Positions 1-9,146 of a stretch of 32,429 bases of DNA are shown piece after piece. This DNA is from Betaproteobacteria bacterium SCGC AG-212-J23. GTDB lineage: Bacteria > Pseudomonadota > Gammaproteobacteria > Burkholderiales > SG8-39. How positions within the stretch are numbered: position 1 is the first letter of the stretch; every line of letters begins with the position of its first letter. Location: NCBI GenBank assembly GCA_001644455.1, contig LSTF01000039.1:1-32429 (forward strand). The letters are read 5' to 3'. Position numbers and translations under genes: made by a program. The notes below the pieces were generated by a model, which made no database searches, had not been told where the DNA came from, and was given only the letters and a program-made list of their open reading frames with translations.

Positions 1-2960
1 AAAGTGCGGAATTCAGGGTGACGTCGCGGCCCGCGGTCATCTGGATACCGGTAGCCCCGCCGTTTACGGTTCCGCCGACCACGATGTCGCTGGTAGCGCC
101 ACTCCCGGTAAGCGTTACCCCATCGGCGCTGCTCGCGCCGGTGAGGCTCATCGCCGAGTCTTCCGTAATCGCTGTCGCTCCCGTGCTGCTGAACGTGAGC
201 GTGCCGAAGTTAACCGTGCCCGCCGCCGGGATGCTGATCGCACCGGCGCTCGCCGTGAAGGATGCATTGCCCCCTACGCTCAGCGTATCGGTGGCGTTGT
301 TCGCGAGCGTGATCGAGGTGCCCGAGAAGCTCGCCCCGTTCGTGATCGTCTGGCTCGTCGCGGCGGCGTTCGTGATCGCGCCCGCCGAGACGAGCGCAAG
401 GCTGTCCGCAGCCGAGGTTCCCGACAGTTGGGTAGCCGAATCCTCGGTGATGCTCGTCGCCGCCGTGCTGTTGTACGTGAGCGAGCCGAAGTTCACCGTA
501 CCCGCTGCCGGAATGCTGATCGCTCCGGCCGTCGCTGTGAACGAGGCGATACCGCCCACGCTCAGCGTATCCGTCGCGTTGTTCGCCAATGTCACGGACG
601 TCCCTGAGAAGGAAGCGTCGTTCGTCACCGCGATCGATGTTCCCGATGCATTGGTGATCGCGCCTGCGGAAGTCAGCGTCAGGCTGTCAACCGTATTCGA
701 GCCGGTGATCTGCGTCGCGTCCGCCTCGGTGATATCCACCGCACCGCTGGAGTTGAACGTCAGCGTGCCGAAGTGGTACGTGTTCGCCAACGTAATGCCC
801 GTACCAATGAAGCTGGCGTTGTTCGTCACCGTCACGTTCGCCGTACCGTCGTCGGTGATCGTGCCTCCGGAATTGAGCAGCAAGCTTCCGGCGGTCGAGG
901 TACCCGAGAGGACTGTATTCGAGATCTCGATGATGTTTACTGCGCCCGTTGTATTGAAGGTGAGCGAGCCGGAGGTAAAGCCTCCGGGCACCGCGCCAAC
1001 GGTGATCGCACCGCCGCCGCTCGCAGTAAAGGAAGCGTTCGTCCCCATGCTCAGCACATCGCTGGCGTCGTCGGCCAGCGTGATCGACGTGCCCGAGAAC
1101 GACGCGCCGTTGGTGATGGTCTGGCTCGTCCCGACCACGTCCGTGATCGAGCCCGTCGAGGTGAGCGTCAGGCTGTCGGCCGTGTTCGTACCCGTAATGA
1201 CCATCGCCGAGTTCTGGGCGATGCTTACAGCTCCACCGGAGTTGTAGGTCAGCGAGCCGAAGTTCATCGAGTCGCTCGACTGGTTGCCCAGGTCGATGCT
1301 CGTGCCATTGAAGCTCGCGTTGTTCGACACCGTCAGCGATGCGGACGCCGCGTTAGTGATTGCGCCTGTCGATGCCAGGGCCAGGCTGTCGGCCGTACTC
1401 GTGCCGCTGAACGAGGTCCCGGAATCGAGAGCGATATCGACTGCGCCCGCGGAATTGAACGTGAGCGAACCGAAGTTGATCGAGTCGCCGCCTTGGTTAC
1501 CCAAGGTGATGCTCGTGGCGGACAGGTTCGCGTTGTTGGCCACCGTGACGTCCGCAGTGGCGTCGTTGGTGATCGAGGCTGTCGAGGTGAGCGTGAGGCT
1601 GTCGGCCGTCGACGTGCCAGAGAGCACGGTGTCCGAGCTCTCCTTCACGTTCACTGCCCCGACAGAGTTGAACGTCAGCGAGCCGAAGTTCACCGTGTTG
1701 CCGCCACCCGCGTTTCCGAGGTCGATGCTCGTGCCCGTCAGCGACGCGTTACCCGTCACCGTGAGGGTTGCGGCCGATGCGTCGGTCAGCGCGCCACCGG
1801 AACTCAGCACCAGGCTGCTCGCCGTGTTTGTGCCGGAGAGCGTCATCGCATCCGTCTGGACGACCGTCACCGCCGTCCCGGCAAACGTCAGGCTGCCGAA
1901 CGAATAGGTGTCGTTCAGCGTGATCGCCGCCGCGCCGCCGTTGGCGTTGAAGTTCGCGTTGTTGGTCACCGTCACGTTGGCGGTGTTGTCATCGGTGATC
2001 GAGCCCGCCGATGCGAGCGTGAGGCCGTCGGCCGTCGAGGTGCCCCGGAGCACTGTCGCCGAGTCTTCCGTGATGCTGGTCGAGCCCGTGCTGTTAAAGG
2101 TGAGCTTGCCGAAGTTCACTGTGCCAGCCGCCGGAATGCTGATCGCCCCCGAGGTCGCGGTGAATGACGCATTTCCGCCGACGCTCAGCGTATCGGTGGC
2201 GTTGTTCGCGAGCGTCACCGACGTGCCGGTGAACGAAGCATTGTTCGTAATCGTCTGGCTCGTCGCCGCAGCGTTCGTCAACGCTCCTGCGGAGACAAGC
2301 GTCAGGCTGTTAGCCGTGTTGGTCCCGGTGACCTGGACCGACGAGTCTGTCGTGATGCTGGTGCTACCTGTGCTGTTGTAGGTGAGCGTGCCGAAGTTCA
2401 CCGTGCCCTGCGAAGGAATGTTGATCGCTCCCGACGTCGCCGTGAACGACGCATTACCGCCGACGCTTAGCGTGTCGGCGGCATTGTTCGCCAAGGTGAT
2501 CGCCGTGCCCGAAAAGGAAGCGTCATTAGTGACAGTGAGCGATGTCCCCGAAACGTCCGTGATTGCGGCGGTCGAGGTCAGCGTCAGGCTATCGGCCGTC
2601 GAGGTGTCCTTGAGCTTCATCGCCGAGGCTTCGGTGATGCTCACCGCGCCCGTGGCGTTGAAGGTGATCGAACCGGAGTTCACGGCGCCAGCCGCCCCGA
2701 TACTGACCCCCCCGCCGCTCGCCGTGAACGAAGCATTGCCTCCGACGCTCAGCGCGTCGGTCGCGTTGTCCGCCAGGGTGATCGATGTTCCCGAGAAGGA
2801 AGCGTCGTTGCCGATCGTCTGGCTCGTGCCCGCCGCAAAGGTCGAAATCGCCCCTGTCGACGTCAATGTCAGGCTGTTCGCCGTGTTCGTCCCCGCGACC
2901 TGCGTAGCCGCGTCCTGCGCAATGCTCACCGCACCGGCCGAGTTGTAGGTCAGCGACTGC
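1..2960 (-). repeat. Tandem modular repeats inside the exoprotein gene (282-nt and 213-nt units)
   Basis: Taking the recurring plus-strand anchor gccgaag (antisense of the motif NFGSLTF/NFGTLTY) as a ruler, copies fall near 203, 485, 767, 968, 1256, 1469, 1682, 1895, 2108, 2390 and 2672, with a divergent copy near 2955. Most steps are exactly 282 nt (94 residues) or 213 nt (71 residues); two are 201 and 288 nt. The long unit differs from the short one by an extra 23-residue block of the type ATDTLSVGGNASFTATSGA. All steps are multiples of three, so the reading frame is kept. Confidence 0.85.
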
Positions 2961-5056
2961 GACGTGAAGGAGTCGCTCGCCTGATTGCCGATGTCGATGC
3001 TCGAGCCGGTCAGGGTTGCCTGGAAAGGCACCGTGATGGTCTGCGCGCCGCTGTTGCTCAAGGCACCGGACGCGTTGAGCGTCAGGTCTCCTTGCGAAGT
3101 GATGTCGCCAGAAACGGTAATGGCGCCAGCCGAATTCGTCACCGACACGCTTCCGGAAGTGAAGACTTGCAAGCCGTTCACGACACCGAGATTGTCGATC
3201 ACGACGTCACCGGTACCGCTGTTCGAGATCGAGATGCCGCCGGTGTCGGTCGACGCGGCAACGTTCGTCAGTCCGGTCGTCGAAACGTTGACGCCGGTAC
3301 CAGCCAGCATTGCCAGGGAATTGATCGTGCCCCCAAACGCAATTGCTCCGGTGCCACTAATCTGGCCATTGGCGGCACTCAGGGTGAGCAGACCGGAGTC
3401 ATTGTTGTACTGCCAGCCCGCGTTCCAAGAGATGTCGCCCGCCGACGTCATCGTCAGGCTGTGAGCGTTGGAACCGGCGAGAACCACGGTGCCGCTCGTG
3501 TTCTGAATCGCGATCGAACCGCTAGAGGTCGTGATTGTGACGTCAGCGCCGTTCAGCGCCGTGCTAATCGTCGTGTCCAATAGCTGCCAGGGATTCCCCG
3601 TGGTGGGTGTTTCCACGAAGTTCGGCGCGCCCCCCTGATTGACGTCCGTCGCAACGGCGTCGTCGTGCACGATCGTCAGGTCATCCGGATCGAGGAGCAA
3701 CGTGCCTGCATGACCGTGAGGCGCGAGCGTATTGACCGTGCCCTGGAAGTTGAGGCCGTGCTTGCCGGAAACCTCGACGTTGCCACCGTTGCCGGAGTTC
3801 GATCCGCCTTGGGCGCTGATGGAGCCGTAGAACTGGGTGGCGTCGTTCGACCAGACGACGACGTTGCCGCCGTCGCCATCGGTGACTGCGTCTGCTTTGA
3901 TCGATACGTCTTTGGCGACGATGGTCTGCGCCGCGTTTTGCAGCGGGCCTTGTCCCTGGAAGTTGCCGCCAATGTTGACGTTGCCGCCGCCGGCATCGCC
4001 AGACGCATCGATCCTCGTGCCGTTGTTCAGCGCGACGTACTGGCCGAGGACCTGGACCGAACCACCCTTCTCGCCCGCGTTGAGGCCGGTGGCGGTGAGG
4101 GTGCCGGAGTTCGCGACGATGCCGCGGTCGCCGCCGTCGAGGACGATCTCGCCGCCGCGCTCCGCGAGCGTGGTGGCGCGGATGACGCCGGTGTTGTTGA
4201 TGACGGTGTCGAGCAGCGCGTTGGCGCTGCGCGCGGTGAGGATCACGCGGCCGCCGTCGGCAGCGATCGTGCCCGAGTTCAGCGCGAGCGCGTTGAGAGC
4301 TGCGGCGTCGACGCTAACCTTGACCAGGCCGTCGCCAATCATGTCGAGGGTGACGCGATCGCCCGCCGCGAGCGAGACGGTGCCTGCGCTCGCGACGATG
4401 ATGCCGTTGTTCTGCACCTGCGGGCCCGCGAGCGCGGCATAGCCGCCGGCGTGGATGATGCTGATCTGGCCGTCGTTGACGACCGCGCCCGCGCTGCCGT
4501 TCTTGGAGAAGTTGTAGCGGCCGGCGAAGAAGTCCGCGTTGGAGATGGAGAGCGAGGTCGCGAACAGCGAGCCGACTTCGACGCTCGCGGTGCGAGAGAT
4601 GTAGACGCCCGCTGCGCTGCTGATGAAGACGTTGTCGTTGGCGGTGAAGCGGCCCCAGAGGTTGGCACCCTCGACGCTGCGGATCAGCGTCGTCGAGTCG
4701 GTTGTCGGCGCGGTGAGGTTGACCAGCGTTCCGGACCGGCTGCAGAAGCAGTTGAAGTCGACCACGCCGCTGCGCTGCGCCTGGTTCATCTGCATCTGCG
4801 TGGCGGACGGGGTGGTGATCGTGCCGCCCGCGGTGCCATCGGCGTTCTTCGCCCATTGGCCGCCGGTGGGAAGGTTGCTGGTCGGCTCGCTCGGTCCCGC
4901 CCAAGCGGGCTGGACCCACATCCACTGCATGAAGGCGGCGCTGACCGCCAGGGCGGCGGCGCGAGGGTAGGTATTCGGGGTACGTCGAAGAGGGGCTTTC
5001 CCAGCCCTCGTCCTCAGATTCGCTGTCTTGCTGCGTTTACGCTTCGTTGCTGCCAT
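1..5056 (-). CDS. FHA-like two-partner secretion exoprotein (TpsA), 3' end outside window
   Basis: A minus-strand frame stays open from the ATG at 5056 to the left edge (1685 codons) and is still open there. A G-rich ribosome site (AGGGGGGG) precedes the ATG. Residues 1-53 form a long, basic signal peptide ending in the cleavage-type motif PAWA-GP. Residues of roughly 60-330 resemble the TPS/haemagglutination domain, with ADFFAGRYNFS, AGGYAALAGPQVQNNG, GTVSLAAGDRVTLDM and GGRVILTARSANALL. From about residue 700 on, Thr/Ser/Asn/Gly-rich beta-helix-type repeats follow. By family knowledge such proteins cross the outer membrane through a TpsB partner and act as adhesins, contact-dependent toxins or secreted surface proteins; the C-terminal end that would tell which is missing. 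The TpsB gene lies directly upstream. Oddities: the usual NPNG motif reads SSAAGV, and a Cys pair (FNCFC) sits in the TPS domain. Many open frames on the opposite strand here are shadows of the biased composition. Confidence 0.9.
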   Translation of the reverse strand, partial: MAATKRKRSKTANLRTRAGKAPLRRTPNTYPRAAALAVSAAFMQWMWVQPAWAGPSEPTSNLPTGGQWAKNADGTAGGTITTPSATQMQMNQAQRSGVVDFNCFCSRSGTLVNLTAPTTDSTTLIRSVEGANLWGRFTANDNVFISSAAGVYISRTASVEVGSLFATSLSISNADFFAGRYNFSKNGSAGAVVNDGQISIIHAGGYAALAGPQVQNNGIIVASAGTVSLAAGDRVTLDMIGDGLVKVSVDAAALNALALNSGTIAADGGRVILTARSANALLDTVINNTGVIRATTLAERGGEIVLDGGDRGIVANSGTLTATGLNAGEKGGSVQVLGQYVALNNGTRIDASGDAGGGNVNIGGNFQGQGPLQNAAQTIVAKDVSIKADAVTDGDGGNVVVWSNDATQFYGSISAQGGSNSGNGGNVEVSGKHGLNFQGTVNTLAPHGHAGTLLLDPDDLTIVHDDAVATDVNQGGAPNFVETPTTGNPWQLLDTTISTALNGADVTITTSSGSIAIQNTSGTVVLAGSNAHSLTMTSAGDISWNAGWQYNNDSGLLTLSAANGQISGTGAIAFGGTINSLAMLAGTGVNVSTTGLTNVAASTDTGGISISNSGTGDVVIDNLGVVNGLQVFTSGSVSVTNSAGAITVSGDITSQGDLTLNASGALSNSGAQTITVPFQATLTGSSIDIGNQASDSFTSQSLTYNSAGAVSIAQDAATQVAGTNTANSLTLTSTGAISTFAAGTSQTIGNDASFSGTSITLADNATDALSVGGNASFTASGGGVSIGAAGAVNSGSITFNATGAVSITEASAMKLKDTSTADSLTLTSTAAITDVSGTSLTVTNDASFSGTAITLANNAADTLSVGGNASFTATSGAINIPSQGTVNFGTLTYNSTGSTSITTDSSVQVTGTNTANSLTLVSAGALTNAAATSQTITNNASFTGTSVTLANNATDTLSVGGNASFTATSGAISIPAAGTVNFGKLTFNSTGSTSITEDSATVLRGTSTADGLTLASAGSITDDNTANVTVTNNANFNANGGAAAITLNDTYSFGSLTFAGTAVTVVQTDAMTLSGTNTASSLVLSSGGALTDASAATLTVTGNASLTGTSIDLGNAGGGNTVNFGSLTFNSVGAVNVKESSDTVLSGTSTADSLTLTSTASITNDATADVTVANNANLSATSITLGNQGGDSINFGSLTFNSAGAVDIALDSGTSFSGTSTADSLALASTGAITNAASASLTVSNNASFNGTSIDLGNQSSDSMNFGSLTYNSGGAVSIAQNSAMVITGTNTADSLTLTSTGSITDVVGTSQTITNGASFSGTSITLADDASDVLSMGTNASFTASGGGAITVGAVPGGFTSGSLTFNTTGAVNIIEISNTVLSGTSTAGSLLLNSGGTITDDGTANVTVTNNASFIGTGITLANTYHFGTLTFNSSGAVDITEADATQITGSNTVDSLTLTSAGAITNASGTSIAVTNDASFSGTSVTLANNATDTLSVGGIASFTATAGAISIPAAGTVNFGSLTYNSTAATSITEDSATQLSGTSAADSLALVSAGAITNAAATSQTITNGASFSGTSITLANNATDTLSVGGNASFTASAGAISIPAAGTVNFGTLTFSSTGATAITEDSAMSLTGASSADGVTLTGSGATSDIVVGGTVNGGATGIQMTAGRDVTLNSAL

Positions 5057-5203
5057 GTTGCCCCCCCCTGAACCCCTACCCTGCTTCACCCGGCGCACAA
5101 CCCGGTTGAGTCTAGGTCTCCGGTCCGCCGTGGATTGTCAAAAACCGCAAGTCGCGCGCAAAAGGAACTAGTTCTCCCTGCGGCGCTTGCACGAAAAGAA
5201 TTC

Positions 5204-6928
5204 TCAGAACCATTTGATGCCCTGCATCCAGACCCGCGGCACGCGCCGCGCAGGGTCCGACTGCGGCTGCTCGTTGTACGTATACGCGTAGGCCGCCTGG
5301 ACCCGGACCAGGAAATCGCCTTCCTTGCCCACCGAGCCGCCGAGGCCCCAGCCCGAAAAGGACCGGATGTTCTCGCTGTCGATGATCGCGCCGGTCGTCG
5401 GATTCTTGGCCGGCTCCTGGTTGATCTTCGCCGCGCCGTAGTCGAAGAAGCCGAGCAGGGTCAGGTCGCCGCCGAGGATCTTCGTCCCCGGAACGATCCA
5501 GCGCATCTCGGTCTGCCAGACGATGCCGGTGTCGGCCGTGGCCTCGCCGACGGGATAAGCGCGCACGCCGTTAGGACCGCCGAGCGAGAATTTCTCGGCC
5601 GAGGCGAGGTTCTTGGAGGCAAGCTGGCCGGACGCGGAAACGAGGAAGCTTATGTCGTCGGTCAGGCGCTGCTGCCGGCGGGCATCGAAGTTCCACTTGT
5701 TGAAGTCGCCCTGCGTGTTGCGCGTGTCGGCGCCGGCGGCTGCTGCGGTCGTACCGAGGTTGCCCCACGTGTAGGTGAGGCCGTACGCGTTCAGCCCGCC
5801 GCCGAGGAGACCGTCGCGGAAGTCGCCGACGAAGCCAAGCTTGTAGGTGTAGATGTTCTGCTCGGTGGTGGTGGTGGGGGTGGTGCTCTGGATGCGATCG
5901 ACCAGCTTCTTGTACTCGCCGCCGAAGTTCAGCAGCAGGTTGGTGTTTCGCGTCCGGACCAGGGAATGGAAGCCGTAGACGCTCGACACCTCGCCCTCGC
6001 CACTCGAGAGCAGCGACGCGAATTCCTTGCCGAGCGCGTAGTCGAACCTGGAGTAGCTCGCGCCGATGCGCGTGCCGTAGTAACCGACCGGGATGTCGTA
6101 GGCCAAGCGGCCGTACCACATGTGCTCGTCGGTGGTGAAGCCGCGGATCGTCAGCCGATCACCCCACTCGAGCGGCTGATTCCAGTTGACGCTGAAGCCG
6201 TAGCGGTACTCGCCGGTGAAGCGGTTGCCGTGGTTGTCGGCATCGACGAAGCCCGTGATCGGACCGGAGCCGGGATCGACGTTGACGCGCAGGTTGGCGG
6301 CGCCGACCGTTTCGCTCGGGCGCAGCTCGGTGGTCACGCCGGCGTCCGGCAGATCGTTGATCAGCAGCAGCGGCCGCTCGAGGCCGGTCTCGGTGATCAC
6401 GTCGCCCTCGCGCAGGTGCGCGCCGAGGATGCCGGCGAGGAGCTTGGTGCTGATGCGCGTCGCCGGTTTCTTGTCGAGCTCGATGATCCCCCAGCGGCCT
6501 TCGATGATGGCGATCTCGACCACGCCGTTTCGGATCGTCTGCTCGGGCAGGTAGGCCTGCGCGAGGAAGTAGCCGCGCGAGCGGAAATAGGCGCGCACCT
6601 CGGTCGCCGCGTCGTTCAAGCCTTCGAAGTTGAGCTCCTTGCCGACGAATTCCTGCACCTTCGCCTGCAGCTCCTCCTCCGGGAGCAGCGTGTTGCCGGA
6701 AAAGGTGAAGGCGCTGACCTTGACGCGCAGCTTCGGCTGGTTGCCGAGCGCGGGCTTGGGTTCGGGGATATTCGGCTTCAGATCCGGTGACGGCGGCGGC
6801 AGGCGGAACGGCTCGCGCGTTTCGCGCACGATGGAGCCGGCGTCGGGCGCGATGCCGGTGGGCGGCGCCTGCGCGAAAGCAACAGCGCTCGGCAGCAGCA
6901 GCGCGAGCGCGAAAAGACGAGCGATCAT
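5204..6928 (-). CDS. ShlB/FhaC/HecB-family outer-membrane transporter (TpsB)
   Basis: 574 residues, the usual length of TpsB proteins. A signal peptide (MIARLFALALLLPSAVAFAQ) is followed by a Pro-rich linker, then a POTRA-2 type domain at about 67-147 (VKVSAFTFSGNTLLPEEEL ... RGYFLAQAYLPEQTI) and a long beta-barrel region. The barrel contains GPNGVRAYPVGE at about residue 455, matching the conserved VRGY/IRGF motif of the FhaC family, and the protein ends in a terminal Phe (GIKWF), typical of BAM-inserted barrels. It would secrete the exoprotein encoded 147 bp downstream on the same strand. Gene order tpsB-tpsA suggests a two-gene operon. A TTGACA hexamer lies in the 147-bp spacer (antisense of 5137-5142), so separate expression of the exoprotein is possible, but I see no convincing -10 box. 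Confidence 0.95.
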   Translation of the reverse strand: MIARLFALALLLPSAVAFAQAPPTGIAPDAGSIVRETREPFRLPPPSPDLKPNIPEPKPALGNQPKLRVKVSAFTFSGNTLLPEEELQAKVQEFVGKELNFEGLNDAATEVRAYFRSRGYFLAQAYLPEQTIRNGVVEIAIIEGRWGIIELDKKPATRISTKLLAGILGAHLREGDVITETGLERPLLLINDLPDAGVTTELRPSETVGAANLRVNVDPGSGPITGFVDADNHGNRFTGEYRYGFSVNWNQPLEWGDRLTIRGFTTDEHMWYGRLAYDIPVGYYGTRIGASYSRFDYALGKEFASLLSSGEGEVSSVYGFHSLVRTRNTNLLLNFGGEYKKLVDRIQSTTPTTTTEQNIYTYKLGFVGDFRDGLLGGGLNAYGLTYTWGNLGTTAAAAGADTRNTQGDFNKWNFDARRQQRLTDDISFLVSASGQLASKNLASAEKFSLGGPNGVRAYPVGEATADTGIVWQTEMRWIVPGTKILGGDLTLLGFFDYGAAKINQEPAKNPTTGAIIDSENIRSFSGWGLGGSVGKEGDFLVRVQAAYAYTYNEQPQSDPARRVPRVWMQGIKWF

Positions 6929-7303
6929 TTCCCTTCTCCCGCGATTTCTTTTTTGTCCGCCGCGCGCGCACGAACTGCCGGTGCGCGGGACGTTTCGTTT
7001 TGGCGAAGCGAGGTGGTGGAAAAAGAGCCGGCGTTCCAGCGCGCGGCGCGCGCGTTTCGCGCGGCAACGACGACGCCCGGCCTCCCTGACCCCCGAACTC
7101 TCAATTCTTGTCCTGACTCAACAGGTTACTGCGGTATTTTTCTCTTCGGTCCGCACTCGGACCTGCCTGCGCAGAATAACGTGAAATTTTCCCGGCCGCA
7201 ACGAAAACAGCCTAGAAAAATGAGTGGCTTGCGTGGGATGAAAGGTCGCGTCGCTTCAGAGCGACGGAAAGACAAGAAAGCGCTTTTTTACGTGTAAGAA
7301 ATA
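6929..7303. other. Intergenic region upstream of tpsB, with two inverted repeats
   Basis: 375 bp separate the MFS transporter from tpsB, the longest gap in the window. The part near 7180-7303 is clearly more A/T-rich than the surroundings, as expected for a promoter region of the secretion pair. Two perfect inverted repeats are visible: 7249-7266 (7-bp arms, 4-nt loop) and 7148-7163 (6-bp arms, 4-nt loop). Neither is followed by a T run on the minus strand, so neither is a clear rho-independent terminator. A 10-bp palindrome AAAGCGCTTT lies at 7277-7286. I find no credible gene here. Confidence 0.6.
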
Positions 7304-8533
7304 TCAATTCTTAACGTTTGCTGAATCCGCTGGCGCACCAGGGACCCAGAAAACGAACAGGTTCGCGACGACGATCATCGCCGCGAACAAATAGAACGCC
7401 GCGAGCAGGCCGTAGCGGTCGGCAACCATGCCGCCGAGCAGCGGCCCCAGCGCGCCACCCGCGGCCTGCGCGCCGAAAAGGATGCCGATGCTCGAGCCGC
7501 CCATGTTGCGCGGCGTGGTCTCGAGCAGCCACGCCTGGATCACCGGCCGCGTCGCGTAGAGGAAAAAGCCGAGCACCGCGACCAGCCCGATGAACAGCGG
7601 CGAACCGCCGGCGAACGCCATCAGCGCGAGCACCGCGCCGCTCGAGAGCATGCTGCCGACGAGGATGTGCTTGCGGCCCATGCGGTCGGAGAAGTGCCCC
7701 GCCACCGGGGCAGCGGCGAAACCGGCGGCCTGCAGGAGGAACAGGCAGGCGCCGACCCACGCCGGCGAATAGCCCAGGTCGTGCGCGAGGTAGACCGGCA
7801 GGAAGGTGAGCAGCGCGGTCTGCGTCATGGTGCGGAACGCAGAGCCGGTCGAGAGCAACATCACCGAGCGATTGCGCAGCAGCTCGCGCAGGCCGCGCGC
7901 ATAGTCGCGCAGCGACTGGCGCTCGGCGCTCGTGCGTTTCGCCTCGAGCTGGATACCGCCGAGGAGGACGAGCATCAGCGCGGCGACCACCAGGCCCGGG
8001 ACGACGTTCATCACCACCACTTCGCGCCAGGAAAAGGCCGCCAGTGCGGCGCCCACCACGAGCGGCGCGATCGCGTCGCCGACGTTACCGCCCATGCCGT
8101 GCAACGAGAGCACCAGCCCTTTGCGGTCCGGGTAGCGCCGGCCGAGGGTCGGGATCGCGGTCGGATGCCAGAGGCTGTTGCCGAAGCCCACCAGCGCGAT
8201 GCAGACGAGCAGCATCGGGAAGGTATGAGTGAAGCCGATCAGCAGGTACGGAAAACCCACCCAGAACAGCGACACCGCCATCAGGAGGCCCTTGCGGCCG
8301 ACCGTGTCGACCAGCACGCCGCCGGGCACGTTCGCCACCGCCGAGGCGAGGTACTGGCAGGTCATGATCAGGCCGATCTGGCTGTAGCTGAGCCCGAGCT
8401 CGGCGCCGATCAGCGGCAGCAGCAGGTAGAACGTCGCGGGGTACCAGTGCGTCAGGCCGTGGCCGATGGTGATCAGCCACAGCTCCTTCAAGGCCGGCCG
8501 CGGCGCCTCGTGCGCCGCGACAACGCTGCTCAA
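7304..8533 (-). CDS. MFS transporter
   Basis: 409 residues with about twelve hydrophobic segments, matching the major facilitator fold. The loop after the second segment reads GGVLVDTVGRKGLLM, the MFS signature between TM2 and TM3, and an equivalent half-repeat (AGHFSDRMGRKHILVG) occurs in the second half. The sequence resembles sugar/organic-acid MFS permeases of the inner membrane; direction and substrate cannot be read. Its ATG overlaps the stop of the upstream cupin gene (ATGA), so it is translationally coupled and the last gene of the operon running from 10224. Context suggests uptake or export of the compound handled by the cupins. Confidence 0.9.
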   Translation of the reverse strand: MSSVVAAHEAPRPALKELWLITIGHGLTHWYPATFYLLLPLIGAELGLSYSQIGLIMTCQYLASAVANVPGGVLVDTVGRKGLLMAVSLFWVGFPYLLIGFTHTFPMLLVCIALVGFGNSLWHPTAIPTLGRRYPDRKGLVLSLHGMGGNVGDAIAPLVVGAALAAFSWREVVVMNVVPGLVVAALMLVLLGGIQLEAKRTSAERQSLRDYARGLRELLRNRSVMLLSTGSAFRTMTQTALLTFLPVYLAHDLGYSPAWVGACLFLLQAAGFAAAPVAGHFSDRMGRKHILVGSMLSSGAVLALMAFAGGSPLFIGLVAVLGFFLYATRPVIQAWLLETTPRNMGGSSIGILFGAQAAGGALGPLLGGMVADRYGLLAAFYLFAAMIVVANLFVFWVPGAPADSANVKN

Positions 8534-9144
8534 GCCGTGACCTTGCTGCGTACCCGCAGATATTGCTCGATCAGATCAGCCGTCAGCACGACATTCGGAT
8601 CGTACTCGGGGGCGTTCTCGACCTGTTCCAGGTCGTTCAGCCCGCATGCCTTGTAGATGCGGTTGGTGGCCGAGATGAGGCGCACCGGCTTGTCGACACT
8701 GGCGTTGAAATGCTGGTGGATGGTGTTGGGCGGAATGTAGATCACGTCGCCCGCTTCCCACTCGTAGCGCTTCACCTCGTCCTGCGGCTTCCAGTGGTAG
8801 GTATCGGTGATCTCGACGTCGCAGTCCTGGTGCAAATCGTAGCCGCGGCCCTCGAGGACGTAGAGGCATTCCTCGGCGAGGTGGCGGTGCTTGCCGGAGC
8901 GGCTACCCGGCGGAATGATCTGCATGTAGGCATCCACCGTCTCCATGCGCGTGTTCATGCCTTCGTTCATGAGGTGCTTGAGCAGCCCCTGCCGCGCCAT
9001 CTCCCAGGGCATGTCCTCGGGATGGACGACCTTCTTGCGCTTGGCGTTGCGCGAAGGCGCCGACGTGGCGTCATCGAGCAGCGCCTGATAGAGCTTCTGG
9101 TTGTTGCGACCCTTCTTCCAGGCTCTCGACTCGTCCCAGGCCAT
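8530..9144 (-). CDS. Cupin domain protein, 204 residues
   Basis: One cupin domain in the C-terminal two thirds. Motif 1 reads SGKHRHLAEECLYVLEGRG (HxH, then Glu), and motif 2 reads GDVIYIPPNTIHQHFN, so all four canonical metal ligands (three His, one Glu) are present. The N-terminal 60 residues are basic and without recognisable domain. The family includes gentisate-dioxygenase-like and many uncharacterised metallo-cupins; the reaction is unknown. The gene starts 2 bp after the stop of the preceding cupin gene and its stop overlaps the MFS start. It shares the HQHFN motif with the other cupins in this window but is not a close paralogue of the 178/185-residue pair. Confidence 0.88.
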   Translation of the reverse strand: MAWDESRAWKKGRNNQKLYQALLDDATSAPSRNAKRKKVVHPEDMPWEMARQGLLKHLMNEGMNTRMETVDAYMQIIPPGSRSGKHRHLAEECLYVLEGRGYDLHQDCDVEITDTYHWKPQDEVKRYEWEAGDVIYIPPNTIHQHFNASVDKPVRLISATNRIYKACGLNDLEQVENAPEYDPNVVLTADLIEQYLRVRSKVTA

Positions 9145-9146
9145 GG

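Noticed and set aside
1-2960. CRISPR array or DNA-level satellite
   Set aside because: Units are 213-282 nt, in frame and diverged at the protein-repeat level, without short identical repeats and unique spacers.
18-5071. Long plus-strand open frames (for example 18-1247, 1284-2948, 3665-5071)
   Set aside because: They are antisense to one continuous minus-strand frame with signal peptide, TPS domain and repeats; their openness follows from the low-complexity repeat composition. No ribosome sites or domains were seen.
7249-7266. Rho-independent terminator after the first MFS gene
   Set aside because: The 7-bp hairpin is exact but is followed on the minus strand by CGACCTTTCATC rather than a T run.
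6953-7297. Plus-strand 114-codon frame in the tpsB upstream region
   Set aside because: Basic, low-complexity, no ribosome site and no recognisable domain; it covers the likely promoter region.
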